DNA from: Acidipropionibacterium thoenii DSM 20276
Lineage (GTDB): Bacteria > Actinomycetota > Actinomycetes > Propionibacteriales > Propionibacteriaceae
Assembly (NCBI RefSeq): GCF_000423445.1
Contig: NZ_AUHZ01000006.1
Span: 62,001-126,000 of the forward strand
Direction: 5' to 3'
DNA length: 64,000 nucleotides
A model generated the notes under the pieces. The model searched no databases, was not told where the DNA came from, and saw only the letters and a list, made by a program, of their open reading frames with translations. Below are positions 26,388 to 35,772 of the stretch, in pieces (position 1 is the stretch's first letter; each line of letters opens with the position of its first letter). The position numbers and the translations under genes are program-made.

Positions 26388-27293
26388 ATGACTGTCACCA
26401 TCAACACCGAACAGCTCGACCGGATGCACTCCGGTCAGGGATTCATCGCCGCCCTGGACCAGTCCGGCGGCTCCACCCCCAAGGCACTGAGGGCCTACGG
26501 GATCGGCGAGGACGCCTACGGCGACGACAAGCAGAAGATGTTCGACCTGGTCCACCAGATGAGGACGCGGGTGGTGACCAGCCCGTCCTTCACCAGCGCG
26601 CACATCCTGGCCGCGATCCTGTTCGAGATGACCATGGACCGCGAGATCGAGGGGATCCCCACCGCCGACTTCCTGTGGCAGCGCAAGGGGATCGTCCCGA
26701 TCCTCAAGATTGACAAGGGGCTGACCGACGAGGCCGATCACGTCCGCGTCATGAAGCCCATCCCCGGGCTGGAGGAGACCCTGGCTCGGGCCCGCGAGGA
26801 GAAGCACATCTTCGGGACCAAGGAGCGCTCGGTCATCCTGGACGCCGACGAGACCGGTATCCCGCGGATCGTCGACCAGCAGTTCGACCTCGGTGAGAAG
26901 GTGCGGGCCGCCGGCCTGGTGCCGATCCTGGAGCCGGAGGTCGACATCCACGCCCCGGCCAAGGAGAAGGCCGAGGACCTGCTGCACGAGCAGCTCCGCA
27001 GCCACATCGACGCCCTTCCCGACGACGCCCGGATCATGCTGAAGCTCACCATCCCGAGCCGGACCGACCTGTACGCCGACCTCATCGCCGAGCCCAAGGT
27101 GGTGCGCGTCGTCGCGCTGTCGGGCGGCTACTCGCGCACCGAGGCCAATGAGCTGCTGGCCCGCAACCACGGCCTCATCGCGAGTTTCTCCCGGGCTCTG
27201 GCCGAGGGCCTGAGTGTCGACCAGTCCCAGCAGGACTTCGACGCCACTCTGGCCTCCTCGATCGCCTCGATCTACCAGGCCTCCATCAGCTGA
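26388..27293 (+). CDS. fda: Class I fructose-bisphosphate aldolase
   Basis: 301 aa. Schiff-base aldolase of the bacterial class I type (Staphylococcus-like), splitting fructose-1,6-bisphosphate into glyceraldehyde-3-P and DHAP. Landmarks: GFIAALDQSGGSTPKALRAYG at the N-terminus, VPILKIDKGL, which resembles a class I Lys motif, LVPILEPEVDIHA, and VVALSGGYSR for phosphate binding. The ATG at 26388 has GAAGGAG 7 nt upstream; an in-frame GTG at 26370 is less likely. A class II enzyme is encoded at 57636-58661, so the organism has both chemistries. The end of the gene has been tandemly copied (27284-27342). Confidence 0.95.
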   Translation: MTVTINTEQLDRMHSGQGFIAALDQSGGSTPKALRAYGIGEDAYGDDKQKMFDLVHQMRTRVVTSPSFTSAHILAAILFEMTMDREIEGIPTADFLWQRKGIVPILKIDKGLTDEADHVRVMKPIPGLEETLARAREEKHIFGTKERSVILDADETGIPRIVDQQFDLGEKVRAAGLVPILEPEVDIHAPAKEKAEDLLHEQLRSHIDALPDDARIMLKLTIPSRTDLYADLIAEPKVVRVVALSGGYSRTEANELLARNHGLIASFSRALAEGLSVDQSQQDFDATLASSIASIYQASIS

Positions 27294-27342
27294 GCGGTCT
27301 CCATCAGTCCCGCCTTCATCAGCTGAGCGGTCTCCATCAGTC
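27284..27342. repeat. 33-bp tandem duplication across the aldolase stop codon
   Basis: A 26-nt block starting CATCAGCTGAGCGGTCTCC occurs at 27284-27309 and at 27317-27342, period 33 nt. The first copy contains the last codons and TGA of the class I aldolase; the second is non-coding. Confidence 0.9.
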
Positions 27343-27386
27343 GAGTCGTGTCAACCGGTCGAGCGGCTTCCTATAGGTTGTTGGCC

Positions 27387-28175
27387 GTGACTGTGTCAAT
27401 ACCGCCAATGGTCGCCTTCGATCTGGACGACACCCTCGCGCCCTCCAAGACGCGGCTTCCCGAACCGATGGCCGAGACTCTGGCACGGCTGCTGGAGGCC
27501 ACCCAGGTGTGCGTGATCTCCGGCGGCCAGTTCGGCCAGTTCCGCAGTCAGGTCGTCGAACCCCTCGATGAGGTGGGGTCGGCCCGGATGGACCGGCTCC
27601 ACCTCATGCCGGCCTGCGGCACCCAGTACTACCGGCTGGTCGACGGCCGGTGGGACAGGATCTACCTGGAGGCTCTCACCGACGACGAGAAGTCGCGGGC
27701 CACCGAGGCTCTCGAGGGATGCGCCCGCAGGCTCGGCCTGTGGGAGGAGCACACCTGGGGTCCGACGATGGAGGACCGGGAGTCCCAGATCACCTTCTCG
27801 GCCCTCGGCCAGGAGGCGCCGGTTCCGGCCAAGCGCGCCTGGGACCCGACCGGTGAGAAAAAGCTGCGGCTGCGCGCCGCGGTGGCCGAACTGCTGCCCG
27901 ATCTCGAGGTGCGCGCCGGCGGATCCACCTCCGTCGACATCACCCGGGTCGGACGCGACAAGTCCTTCGGAATCGGCGAACTGCTGACGAAGACCGGCCT
28001 GAACCGCGAGGACCTGCTGTTCTTCGGCGACCGGCTCGACGTCAACGGCAACGACTACCCCGTCAAGGCGATGGGGGTGCCCTGTGTCTCGGTCACCGGG
28101 TGGCAGGACACCGTCGAGAAGCTCGAGGCCCTGCTCGCCGAGGCCGCCGGGGCCGGCCTCCACCAGTCCGCCTGA
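27387..28175 (+). CDS. HAD-superfamily (IIB) sugar phosphatase / phosphomannomutase-like
   Basis: 262 aa. Motif I VAFDLDDTLAPSK (nucleophile and acid Asp), motif II VCVISGGQFGQF, a C2-type cap (residues about 85-180), and late motifs with Lys in DITRVGRDKSFGIGELL and acidic FFGDRLDVNGNDYPVKAMG. The D-x-D-x-T, R-x-x-K and G-D-x-x-x-x-x-G-N-D set matches Cof-type phosphatases and eukaryotic-type phosphomannomutases; many actinobacterial members are annotated as the latter. Position before a sugar importer suggests a sugar-phosphate substrate. Start: GTG 27387 is preferred over TTG 27381; both have weak ribosome sites. The following 139 nt have a 7-bp hairpin (28267-28290) just before the importer. 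Confidence 0.85.
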   Translation: MTVSIPPMVAFDLDDTLAPSKTRLPEPMAETLARLLEATQVCVISGGQFGQFRSQVVEPLDEVGSARMDRLHLMPACGTQYYRLVDGRWDRIYLEALTDDEKSRATEALEGCARRLGLWEEHTWGPTMEDRESQITFSALGQEAPVPAKRAWDPTGEKKLRLRAAVAELLPDLEVRAGGSTSVDITRVGRDKSFGIGELLTKTGLNREDLLFFGDRLDVNGNDYPVKAMGVPCVSVTGWQDTVEKLEALLAEAAGAGLHQSA

Positions 28176-28314
28176 GGCCCTCAGCCCGGCCTCACCAGCG
28201 GGAACACCAAGAATGAACCCGGCGACAACCCTCTCGTAACCTTCGACTCCCCCTCAGGACAACTGGCCTGCCTACCTTTCTGGAGGCAGGTCCGTTGGAC
28301 CAGGAGGAGTGAGC

Positions 28315-29232
28315 GTGACGAGTGCAGCACCAACGATCGCACGGCCGAGAGGCCACATCGGTCGGCGACGAATCCATGAGGCGCTGCTCTTCGTGGCCTT
28401 CGTCCTGCCCAATGCCGCACTCATCGCCGTGTTCACCTACCGGCCACTGGTGCTCAACATCTGGTACTCGATGCTGGACTGGACTCTCGGCTCCCCGACG
28501 GCGAAGTTCATCGGCCTGGGCAACTACCGCGAGTTCTTCAGCCGCGACGCCGGCCAGGTCCTCACCACGACACTGGTCTTCACCGTCGTCACGGTCGGCG
28601 GGTCGATGCTCATCGGCCTGGGCCTGGCCGTCGTCCTCAACCGCAGGCTGGTCGGACGCAATGTCGCCCGGGCCACCGTCTTCGCCCCCTACGTCCTGTC
28701 GGGGGTCGGCGTCGGACTGGTCTGGACATTCATCTTCGACCCGGTCGGCGGGGTGCTGGCCGCGGTGCTGCGGAAGTTCGGACAGTCCTCCCCGCAGTGG
28801 TTCCTGCAACCGCCGCTGTCCCTGACGATGATCATCATCGTCTACATCTGGAAGAACCTCGGCTACTGCGCGGTGATCTACCTGGCTGCTCTCCAGGCCA
28901 TCCCGCGCGACCTGCTGGAGGCCGCCGCCCTGGACGGCGCCACCCGCGGCCGCAGCTTCCGGGCGATCATCTGGCCGCTCATCTCGCCGACCACCTTCTT
29001 CCTGCTGATGACGACGATCCTGTCCTCACTGCAGTCCTTCGACCTGATCCGCATCATGACGCCGATGGGCCAGGGCACCACCACGCTGATGTACGCCTCC
29101 TACCTGCAGGCCTTCGGCGGTTACAACCGGGCCGGCTACTCGGCGGCGATCTCAACCCTTCTGGTCGTCATCCTCCTCATCCTCACCGTCTTCCAGATGA
29201 GGTTCCTCGAGCGGAAGGTCTACTACGCATGA
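28315..29232 (+). CDS. ABC sugar/glycerol-phosphate importer permease, MalF/UgpA type
   Basis: 305 aa, six membrane segments. N-terminal basic leader then LLFVAFVLPNAALIAVFTYRPLVLNIWYS. The EAA loop that contacts the ATPase is LLEAAALDGATRGRSFRAIIWPLISPTTFF. The GTG at 28315 has AGGAGG 7 nt upstream; the GTG at 28309 is too close to that site. Its stop overlaps the next permease as ATGA. With the second permease and binding protein it forms an importer of the carbohydrate-uptake-1 class. No ATPase gene is present, so a shared MsiK/UgpC-type ATPase elsewhere must energise it (inference). Confidence 0.93.
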   Translation: MTSAAPTIARPRGHIGRRRIHEALLFVAFVLPNAALIAVFTYRPLVLNIWYSMLDWTLGSPTAKFIGLGNYREFFSRDAGQVLTTTLVFTVVTVGGSMLIGLGLAVVLNRRLVGRNVARATVFAPYVLSGVGVGLVWTFIFDPVGGVLAAVLRKFGQSSPQWFLQPPLSLTMIIIVYIWKNLGYCAVIYLAALQAIPRDLLEAAALDGATRGRSFRAIIWPLISPTTFFLLMTTILSSLQSFDLIRIMTPMGQGTTTLMYASYLQAFGGYNRAGYSAAISTLLVVILLILTVFQMRFLERKVYYA

Positions 29233-30155
29233 GCCTCGCACTGACCCGGACACCGTCCCGGGACGCCGAGGGCACCAGGCGGGCCCACAGCAGGCACCAC
29301 TCCTCGGTCGACGAGTCGATCGTCGGCCCGGACTCCTGGTCGCGGCGCATTCTCGGCGGCTACCTGCCCCTGGTGATCGCCTGCCTGGTGATCGTCCTGC
29401 CGCTGCTGTGGATGGCGCTGAGCTCCCTCAAGACCTCCGGCGAGGTCGTCACCCAGGATCTCGTGCTGTGGCCCCACCACCCGAGCCTGACGGCCTATCT
29501 CAACGCCTCGGCGAAGGTCGACTTCCCCCAGCTGTTCCTCAACTCGGTGCTGGTCACCGCGGTCGGCGCGGTGGTCAAGCTCGTCCTGGCGATCACCAGC
29601 GCCTACGCCTTCAGCTTCCTGAGGGTCCCGGGACGCCGGTTCATCTTCATCGCGATCCTGGTCGCCCTGATGGTGCCCTCCCAGGTGAGCCTGGTCCCCA
29701 ACTACATCACCATCGCCGGGCTCGGCGGGGTCAACACCTACTGGGGAATCATCCTGCCCGGTCTGGGCACCGCCTTCGGCACCTTCCTGCTGCGCCAGAA
29801 CTTCATGTCCCTGCCGATCGACGTCCTGGAGGCCGCCGAGATGGACGGCGCCGGGCACCTGGGCCGGCTGTTCCGGATGGTCGTGCCGATGTCGACGCCG
29901 GCGATCGCCACGGTCGGTCTGGTGACCATCGTCGACGAGTGGAACAACTACATCTGGCCGCTGGTCATCACCACCGACGACTCGCGGATGACCCTGCCGG
30001 TCGGCCTCACCCTGCTCAAGAACATCGAGGGTGATCCCAGCGCCTACCCGGTGCTGATGGCCGGGGCGGTGGTCGTCATCCTGCCGGTCCTCATCGTCTT
30101 CCTCTTCCTCCAGCGATACATCGTCGCTGGTCTCACCCAGGGTGCGGTCAAGTGA
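29229..30155 (+). CDS. ABC sugar/glycerol-phosphate importer permease, MalG/UgpE type
   Basis: 308 aa. The polar leader of about 40 residues (SRDAEGTRRAHSRHHSSVDES) is long for the family. Six membrane segments follow: LPLVIACLVIVLPLLWMALSSLKTSGEV opens the domain, NSVLVTAVGAVVKLVLAITSAYAFS continues it, and the EAA loop reads VLEAAEMDGAGHLGRLFRMVVPMSTP. The carboxy-terminal LFLFLQRYIVAGLTQGAVK is typical of MalG-like proteins. Overlaps its partner by ATGA and is followed by the binding-protein gene after 32 nt. Confidence 0.94.
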   Translation: MSLALTRTPSRDAEGTRRAHSRHHSSVDESIVGPDSWSRRILGGYLPLVIACLVIVLPLLWMALSSLKTSGEVVTQDLVLWPHHPSLTAYLNASAKVDFPQLFLNSVLVTAVGAVVKLVLAITSAYAFSFLRVPGRRFIFIAILVALMVPSQVSLVPNYITIAGLGGVNTYWGIILPGLGTAFGTFLLRQNFMSLPIDVLEAAEMDGAGHLGRLFRMVVPMSTPAIATVGLVTIVDEWNNYIWPLVITTDDSRMTLPVGLTLLKNIEGDPSAYPVLMAGAVVVILPVLIVFLFLQRYIVAGLTQGAVK

Positions 30156-30187
30156 GCGCGCCCCACTTCCACAAGGAGATCCCTGTC

Positions 30188-31570
30188 ATGCTTCATGATG
30201 TGTCCAGCGCCGCCATCTCGCGACGCAGCCTGCTCGGCCTGGCCGGGCTCGGCGCGGGTGCCGCGCTGCTGTCGGCCTGCTCGGGGCCCTCGACGACCTC
30301 GGCGGCCGGTTCGGCCTCGGCCGGGGCGACCGGCGGACCCAGCTTCGACGGCGTCACCCCTGCCAAGACCATCTCCTTCTGGTCGAACCACCCCGGCAGC
30401 TCCCAGGCCATCACCCAGTCGATCATCAAGAAGTTCAAGGCCCAGTCGGGCATCACGGTGAACCTCGTCACCGCGGGCAGCACCTATAAGGACGTCGCCC
30501 AGAAGTTCCAGAGCGCCCAGGCCGGCGGCCAGCTGCCCGACCTGGTGGTGCTGTCGGACGTCTGGTGGTTCCGCTACTACATGCAGGACTCGATCATCCC
30601 GCTGGGCAATGTCATCAAGGCCGCAGGCCTCGAGCTGTCGGACTACCGCGACGGCCTGGTCGCCGACTACCAGTACAAGGGCGAGCAGTGGGCGGTGCCG
30701 TGGGCCCGCTCGACCCCGCTGTTCTACTACAACAAGAACCACTTCAAGGCCGCCGGACTGCCCGACCGGGCACCGACCAGCTGGGAGGAGTTCGCCACCT
30801 GGGCGCCCAAGCTGATGGCGGTCAAGGCCACCACGAAGGCCAAGTACGCCTACGAGATCCCGGCCCTGGCCGGATACGCCGGCTGGACCCTCCAGAACAC
30901 CCTGTGGGGGTACGGCGGCGGCTGGTCCAGGCGCAACAGCTTCGACATCACCTGCGACTCCCCGGCCACCGTCAAGGCCCTGAACTACTTCGCAGACGCC
31001 GTCAACACCTCCAGGTGGGCCGGGGTGGCCAGCACCGCCGCCATCGACGACCTGGCCGCCGGCGCCTGCTCGGCGACCATCGAGTCCACCGGATCGCTGG
31101 TCGGCGTCCAGAAGTCCATCGGGTCCCGCTTCCAGGTCGGCGTCGGCTTCCTGCCCGGCGGCCCGGTCTCCACCAAGCCGGTCTGCCCGACCGGCGGCGC
31201 CGGGGTCGGCATCCCCAAGGGGATCGACAAGGCCAACCAGCTGGCGGCCGCGAAGTTCATCGCCTTCCTCACCAACCCCGAGAACACCGTGGACTTCTCC
31301 TCGGCCACCGGGTACATGCCGGTCCGCAAGTCGGCCGACACCTCCTCGCTGCTCGAGAAGAACGCCCTCATCGGCACCGCGATCAAGCAGCTGGACGTCA
31401 CCCGCGCCCAGGACTGGGCACGGGTCTTCATGCCCGGCGCCGACCAGGAGATCGCGAAGGCGGTGGCCGGCATCCTCACCCAGAAAGCCGACACCACCGC
31501 CACCATGAAGAGCCTGCGGTCCACCCTGGAGGGGATCTACACCAGCCAGGTGAAGCCCCACCTCAACTGA
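30188..31570 (+). CDS. Solute-binding lipoprotein of ABC importer, UgpB-like
   Basis: 460 aa. The N-terminus ISRRSLLGLAGLGAGAALLSAC combines a twin-arginine motif with a lipobox, so it is probably exported folded by Tat and lipid-anchored. The mature part is a family 1 binding protein: KTISFWSNHPGSSQAIT, AGGQLPDLVVLSDVWWFRYYMQ, WAVPWARSTPLFYYNKNHFKAAGLPDRAPTSWEEFATWA. The STPLFYYNK stretch resembles UgpB (glycerol-3-phosphate), but monosaccharide or oligosaccharide binders share this layout. The ATG at 30188 has AAGGAG 9 nt upstream; a GTG overlapping the previous stop lacks one. Expressed with the two permease genes. Confidence 0.93.
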   Translation: MLHDVSSAAISRRSLLGLAGLGAGAALLSACSGPSTTSAAGSASAGATGGPSFDGVTPAKTISFWSNHPGSSQAITQSIIKKFKAQSGITVNLVTAGSTYKDVAQKFQSAQAGGQLPDLVVLSDVWWFRYYMQDSIIPLGNVIKAAGLELSDYRDGLVADYQYKGEQWAVPWARSTPLFYYNKNHFKAAGLPDRAPTSWEEFATWAPKLMAVKATTKAKYAYEIPALAGYAGWTLQNTLWGYGGGWSRRNSFDITCDSPATVKALNYFADAVNTSRWAGVASTAAIDDLAAGACSATIESTGSLVGVQKSIGSRFQVGVGFLPGGPVSTKPVCPTGGAGVGIPKGIDKANQLAAAKFIAFLTNPENTVDFSSATGYMPVRKSADTSSLLEKNALIGTAIKQLDVTRAQDWARVFMPGADQEIAKAVAGILTQKADTTATMKSLRSTLEGIYTSQVKPHLN

Positions 31571-31615
31571 CTGCGAGGGGTCCCCGACCCCCGGAATACT
31601 CCACGCCTCGGCAGG

Positions 31616-31689
31616 GTTGAGTCTGTGTCGCTCAAGTATGGCTTGACGTTCAGAATGAACGGGGCATACTTGAGTCAGTAGAACTCAAC
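31616..31689. promoter_or_regulatory. clpB promoter between two HAIR-like HspR sites
   Basis: GTTGAGT-N7-GCTCAAG (31616-31636) and CTTGAGT-N7-ACTCAAC (31669-31689) flank a promoter-like TTGACG (31643-31648) and CATACT (31665-31670), 16 nt apart. The second site overlaps the -10 and start region, so HspR would block initiation. This is the second HspR target in the window. Confidence 0.82.
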
Positions 31690-31705
31690 CCTGCGAGGCA
31701 CATAC

Positions 31706-34303
31706 ATGGATACCAATCTCACCACGATGAGTCGTGACGCGGTCTCGGCCGCCTCGCGGCACGCGTTGGCCCACGGGAATCCCTCCGTGGAGCCCTCTCA
31801 CCTGCTGCACGCCCTGTTCACCATCCCCGACAACACCGTCGGGCCGCTGGTCAAGGGTCTGAACATCGAACCCGAGGCGATCGACCGGATCGCCACCGAG
31901 GCGATGCGCAAACTGCCGTCCTCCTCGGGGGCCTCGGTCTCCCAGCCGCAGCTGTCCGGCGCGCTGGCCCGGGTCATCGCCGACGCCCAGAACCGCGCCC
32001 AGGAGATGGGCGACTCCTTCGTCGCCACCGAGCACCTGCTCATCTCGCTGACCACCGTCCCCAGCGACGTCCAGCCGGGACTGACCGAGCTCGGTCTGCG
32101 CCCCGACACGCTGACCCGCGCCTTCAATGAGGGCCGCGGCGACCGCCGGGTCACCTCCGAGGAGTCCGAGGGAGGGGAGTCGGCGCTGGCCAAGTACTCC
32201 GTGGATCTCACCGAGCGCGCCCGCGCCGGCAAGCTCGACCCCGTCATCGGCCGTGACGCCGAGATCCGACGCGTGGTCCAGGTGCTGGCCCGACGCACCA
32301 AGAACAACCCGGTGCTGATCGGCGAGCCCGGCGTCGGCAAGACCGCGGTCGTCGAGGGACTGGCCCAGCGAGTGATCGCCGGAGACGTCCCTGACTCCCT
32401 GAAGGGTCGCCGGGTGGTCTCCCTGGATCTCACCTCGATGGTCGCCGGGGCCAAGTACCGCGGCGAGTTCGAGGAGCGGCTCAAGAGCGTCCTCAACGAG
32501 ATCAAGGAGGCCGAGGGTCAGATCATCACCTTCATCGACGAGCTGCACACCGTGATCGGTGCCGGCGCGACCGGTGAGGGGTCGATGGATGCGGGCAATA
32601 TGCTCAAGCCGATGCTGGCCCGCGGCGAGTTGAGGATGATCGGTGCGACCACTCTCGACGAGTACCGCGAGCACATCGAGAAGGATCCGGCCTTCGAGCG
32701 CCGGTTCCAGCAGGTCTTCGTCGGCGAGCCCTCGGTGGAGGACACCATCGCCATTTTGCGTGGCCTGCGCGAGCGTTACGAGGCGCACCACAAGGTGCGC
32801 ATCACCGATGGCGCCCTGGTGGCCGCGGCCACCCTGTCGAACCGGTACATCACCGCCCGTCAGCTGCCTGACAAGGCCATCGACCTGATCGACGAGGCCG
32901 CCTCTCGACTGCGGATGGAGATCGACTCCTCCCCAGAGGAGATCGACACGCTGCGCCGTGAGGTCGACCGGATGAAGATGGAGATCTTCGCCGTCGAGAA
33001 GGAGGAGGATCCCGCCTCCAAGCAGAGGCTGTCGCGTCTGCAGGCCGAGATGGCCGACAAGGAGGAGCAGCTGCGCGCCCTGGAGAGCCGGTGGGAGGCC
33101 GAGAAGTCGGGGCTGAACAAGGTCGGCGAGTTGAAGAAGCAGATCGACGAGCTGCGGACCACCGCCGACAAGTTCCAGCGCGAGGGCGACTTCGGCCGCG
33201 CCTCCGAGATCCTCTACGGGGAGATCCCTGCCCTGGAGGGCCAGATGGAGGAGGCCAACAAGGCCGAGGAGGAGACGCCGCGAATGGTCTCCGAGGAGGT
33301 CTCCTCGACCGATATCGCCGAGGTCGTCTCGGCCTGGACCGGGATTCCGGTGGGCCGGATGATGCAGGGCGAGCAGGAGAAGCTCCTCCAGATGGAGGGT
33401 CGTCTCCATGAGCGTCTGATCGGTCAGGAGAAGGCCGTCAAGACCGTCTCGGACGCCGTGCGGCGCTCCCGTGCCGGCATCTCGGACCCGAACCGTCCGA
33501 CCGGGTCGTTCCTGTTCCTGGGGCCGACCGGCGTCGGCAAGACGGAGCTGGCCAAGTCGCTGGCCGAGTTCCTGTTCGACGACGAGACGTCGATGGTGCG
33601 TATCGACATGAGCGAGTACATGGAGAAGCACTCAGTCTCCCGTCTGGTCGGTGCGCCTCCGGGCTACGTCGGCTACGAGGAGGGTGGCCAGCTCACCGAG
33701 GCCGTGCGGCGTCGTCCGTACTCGGTGATTCTGCTCGACGAGGTGGAGAAGGCTCATCGTGACGTCTTCAACATCCTGCTGCAGGTGCTGGACGACGGGC
33801 GTCTGACCGATGGTCAGGGGCGCACGGTGGACTTCCGCAACACGATTCTCATCATGACCTCGAACCTGGGTTCGCAGTTCCTCTCGGATCCGAATCTGGA
33901 CGAGCCCGCCAAGCGGGAGGCCGTGATGAACGCGGTGCGGGCGCAGTTCCGCCCTGAGTTCCTCAACAGGTTGGATGACATCGTGATGTTCGACCCGCTG
34001 ACCACCTCGGACCTGAGCCGCATCGTGGACACCAACCTGCACAAGCTCAATGCCCGGATGGCCGAACGTCGGATCACCATCGAGCTGAGTCAGGCCGCCA
34101 AGGACTGGCTGGCGATGACCGGTTACGACCCGGTCTACGGCGCCCGTCCGCTGCGTCGTCTGATCCAGACGACGGTGGAGGACCAGCTGGCCCGCAAGGT
34201 GCTCTCCGGGGAGATTGCCGAGGGCAGTACGGTCCGCTTCGACGTGAGCGACTCCGACGACGGTCTGCAGATCGTCGCCCAGGAGCCCGCTGCGGCGGTG
34301 TGA
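31706..34303 (+). CDS. clpB: Disaggregase ClpB (Hsp100)
   Basis: 865 aa, full length. Hexameric AAA+ disaggregase acting with DnaK/DnaJ/GrpE. N-domain at residues 1-145 ([29 protein letters not shown]). AAA-1 has Walker A GEPGVGKT, Walker [15 protein letters not shown] and pore loop [14 protein letters not shown]. The middle coiled coil (about 400-530; [17 protein letters not shown] then [22 protein letters not shown]) docks DnaK. AAA-2 has Walker [22 protein letters not shown] pore loop, and [11 protein letters not shown]. The C-terminal [13 protein letters not shown] is normal. ATG at 31706, close behind the HAIR-controlled promoter. It belongs to the same HspR regulon as dnaK. Confidence 0.99.
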   Translation: MDTNLTTMSRDAVSAASRHALAHGNPSVEPSHLLHALFTIPDNTVGPLVKGLNIEPEAIDRIATEAMRKLPSSSGASVSQPQLSGALARVIADAQNRAQEMGDSFVATEHLLISLTTVPSDVQPGLTELGLRPDTLTRAFNEGRGDRRVTSEESEGGESALAKYSVDLTERARAGKLDPVIGRDAEIRRVVQVLARRTKNNPVLIGEPGVGKTAVVEGLAQRVIAGDVPDSLKGRRVVSLDLTSMVAGAKYRGEFEERLKSVLNEIKEAEGQIITFIDELHTVIGAGATGEGSMDAGNMLKPMLARGELRMIGATTLDEYREHIEKDPAFERRFQQVFVGEPSVEDTIAILRGLRERYEAHHKVRITDGALVAAATLSNRYITARQLPDKAIDLIDEAASRLRMEIDSSPEEIDTLRREVDRMKMEIFAVEKEEDPASKQRLSRLQAEMADKEEQLRALESRWEAEKSGLNKVGELKKQIDELRTTADKFQREGDFGRASEILYGEIPALEGQMEEANKAEEETPRMVSEEVSSTDIAEVVSAWTGIPVGRMMQGEQEKLLQMEGRLHERLIGQEKAVKTVSDAVRRSRAGISDPNRPTGSFLFLGPTGVGKTELAKSLAEFLFDDETSMVRIDMSEYMEKHSVSRLVGAPPGYVGYEEGGQLTEAVRRRPYSVILLDEVEKAHRDVFNILLQVLDDGRLTDGQGRTVDFRNTILIMTSNLGSQFLSDPNLDEPAKREAVMNAVRAQFRPEFLNRLDDIVMFDPLTTSDLSRIVDTNLHKLNARMAERRITIELSQAAKDWLAMTGYDPVYGARPLRRLIQTTVEDQLARKVLSGEIAEGSTVRFDVSDSDDGLQIVAQEPAAAV

Positions 34304-34321
34304 TCACCGGCTGTATCACCG

Positions 34322-34356
34322 GATGTGCCCGGTCCCTCGGGGGGGCCGGGCACATC
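34322..34356 (+). terminator. clpB terminator hairpin
   Basis: Perfect 11-bp stem GATGTGCCCGG / CCGGGCACATC with a 13-nt G-rich loop, 18 nt after the clpB stop. It also lies downstream of the convergent VIT-family gene and could serve both. Confidence 0.75.
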
Positions 34357-34470
34357 TGCGTCTGCGGGGGCGTGCAGGGCCGGTCGTGCCGGGTCGGTCG
34401 CTTGTCGGGGGCAGCGCGGGGACGGGGTCGGGGAGACGCGGCCACCTGTCCTGCCACCTGCCGAGCGGGC

Positions 34471-35196
34471 TCAGGCCCCGGCCACCGTGCCGAAGAGCCG
34501 CCCGACGCCGTAGGTGACGGCCATCGTGAGCAGGCCCATGCCGATATTGCGCAGCACCGCCCGGACCTTGGGGGCCCCGCCCAGGTGGGCGCTCACCAGG
34601 CCGGTGATCGCCAGTGCCAGAGCCACTGCCAGCACACAGATCAGGACTGCCTGGGACAGCGGCAGCAGGATCGCGATGAGTGGGATCGCCGCACCGACGC
34701 TGAATGACACCAGTGAGGAGACCGCCGCCAGCCAGGGGTTGGTGAGATCGTCGGGGTCGATCCCCAGCTCCGCCTCGGCATGGGCCCCCAGCGGATCGCG
34801 GGCGGTGAGGTCCCTGGCCACCAGAGCGGCGACGTCGGGGGTGACGCCGCGGTCGACGTAGATGTCGGTGAGCTCCTTGAGCTCGGTGTCGGGCATCGTG
34901 TCGAGTTCCCACTGCTCCTTGGCGAGCAGCGCCCGTTCGGTGTCTCGCTGGGTGCTCACCGAGACGTACTCGCCACCGGCCATCGAGAAGGCGCCGGCCA
35001 CCAGGGCGGCGATCCCGGCGGTGGCGATAGCGAAGGTCTGGCTGGTGGCGCCGGCCACCCCGATGACCACTCCGGCGGTCGACACGATGCCGTCATTGGC
35101 ACCGAGCACCCCGGCGCGCAGCCAGTTGAGGCGCTGATCGACAGAGCCCAGATGCTGCTCTCCTGAATGGGGGTGACGCGTGGTTGACCGTCTCAA
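34471..35196 (-). CDS. VIT1/CCC1-family membrane protein
   Basis: 241 aa. RLNWLRAGVLGANDGIVSTAGVVIGVAGA is the hallmark first helix of the vacuolar iron/manganese transporter family. It is followed by SMAGGEYVSVSTQRDTERALLAKEQWELD and a cytoplasmic helical domain with acidic residues that bind metal, then three C-terminal helices. Bacterial members are thought to move Fe2+ or Mn2+ out of the cytoplasm. The start is not certain: TTG at 35196 gives a sensible N-terminus (LRRSTTRHPHSGEQHLGS), while AGGAG at about 35160 points to a non-standard CTG. The frame is open further upstream, but over the YchJ-like gene region. Confidence 0.85.
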   Translation of the reverse strand: MRRSTTRHPHSGEQHLGSVDQRLNWLRAGVLGANDGIVSTAGVVIGVAGATSQTFAIATAGIAALVAGAFSMAGGEYVSVSTQRDTERALLAKEQWELDTMPDTELKELTDIYVDRGVTPDVAALVARDLTARDPLGAHAEAELGIDPDDLTNPWLAAVSSLVSFSVGAAIPLIAILLPLSQAVLICVLAVALALAITGLVSAHLGGAPKVRAVLRNIGMGLLTMAVTYGVGRLFGTVAGA

Positions 35197-35284
35197 GGAA
35201 GGTTCTCTCTGTCGGCTGGGTGGGGGATCGAGCCACCATGATATCTGCAGCGGCGAGCTCCGGGGCGGCGCCCGGGAGTTCCGC

Positions 35285-35671
35285 TCAATCGGCGACCAGG
35301 TCGCCGTCGAGGTAGCACCATCGTCCGGCCCGCCTGGCGAATCGCGCCACCTCGTGCAGACAGTCCTGCTGGGCCCCGTCGCGGAAGAACGCCCGGTACT
35401 CCACGACCCCGGTGGAGTCCCCGGGCTGGCCGTCCTGGGTGCGCACCACCTCCAGGCCGGTCCAGCTGAGCCCATCGTCGTCGATCAGTTCGGGGCGGGT
35501 GCGGGGATGCCAGGTGACATAGAGATGGTTCCAGCGTCCCAGCGCATGGGCGGTGTAGCGCGAGCGCATCAGTGCCTCGGCCGAGGACGCCGTGCGGGGG
35601 TCGTCCAGGACGGGCCCGCAGCACCTGCGGAGGGGCAGTCCGGAACCACAGGGACAGATCGTGGAAGCCAT
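35285..35671 (-). CDS. YchJ/UPF0225-family protein, paralogue 1
   Basis: 128 aa. An N-terminal SEC-C-like zinc knuckle (CPCGSGLPLRRCCGP) is followed by an NTF2-like domain: AEALMRSRYTAHALGRWNHLYVTWHPRTRPEL and GVVEYRAFFRDGAQQDCLHEVARFARRAGRWCYLDGDLV. The motif MRSRYTA(H/Y) is the family signature. Function is unknown in all members I know of. A close paralogue is encoded at 46459-46848, 11 kb away; about two thirds of positions match by eye. Located between a VIT-family gene and glutamate decarboxylase, 88 nt from the first. Confidence 0.88.
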   Translation of the reverse strand: MASTICPCGSGLPLRRCCGPVLDDPRTASSAEALMRSRYTAHALGRWNHLYVTWHPRTRPELIDDDGLSWTGLEVVRTQDGQPGDSTGVVEYRAFFRDGAQQDCLHEVARFARRAGRWCYLDGDLVAD

Positions 35672-35735
35672 CACGGTCCTATCGTGCCCGCTTCCCTTCG
35701 GTGATGCCTGCCGGGCGGCGTCGTCCCACCGGCGT

Positions 35736-35768
35736 CTCTCCTCTGCGGGGATCCTCCAGAGGGGAGAG
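35736..35768 (-). terminator. Possible gad terminator
   Basis: CTCTCCTCTG (35736-35745) pairs with CAGAGGGGAGAG (35757-35768) with a small bulge, just beyond the stop of the minus-strand glutamate decarboxylase gene. Confidence 0.45.
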
Positions 35769-35772
35769 GGCC

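Noticed and set aside
34471-35475. Longer start for the VIT-family protein
   Set aside because: The added N-terminus overlaps the YchJ-like gene in another frame and has shadow composition.
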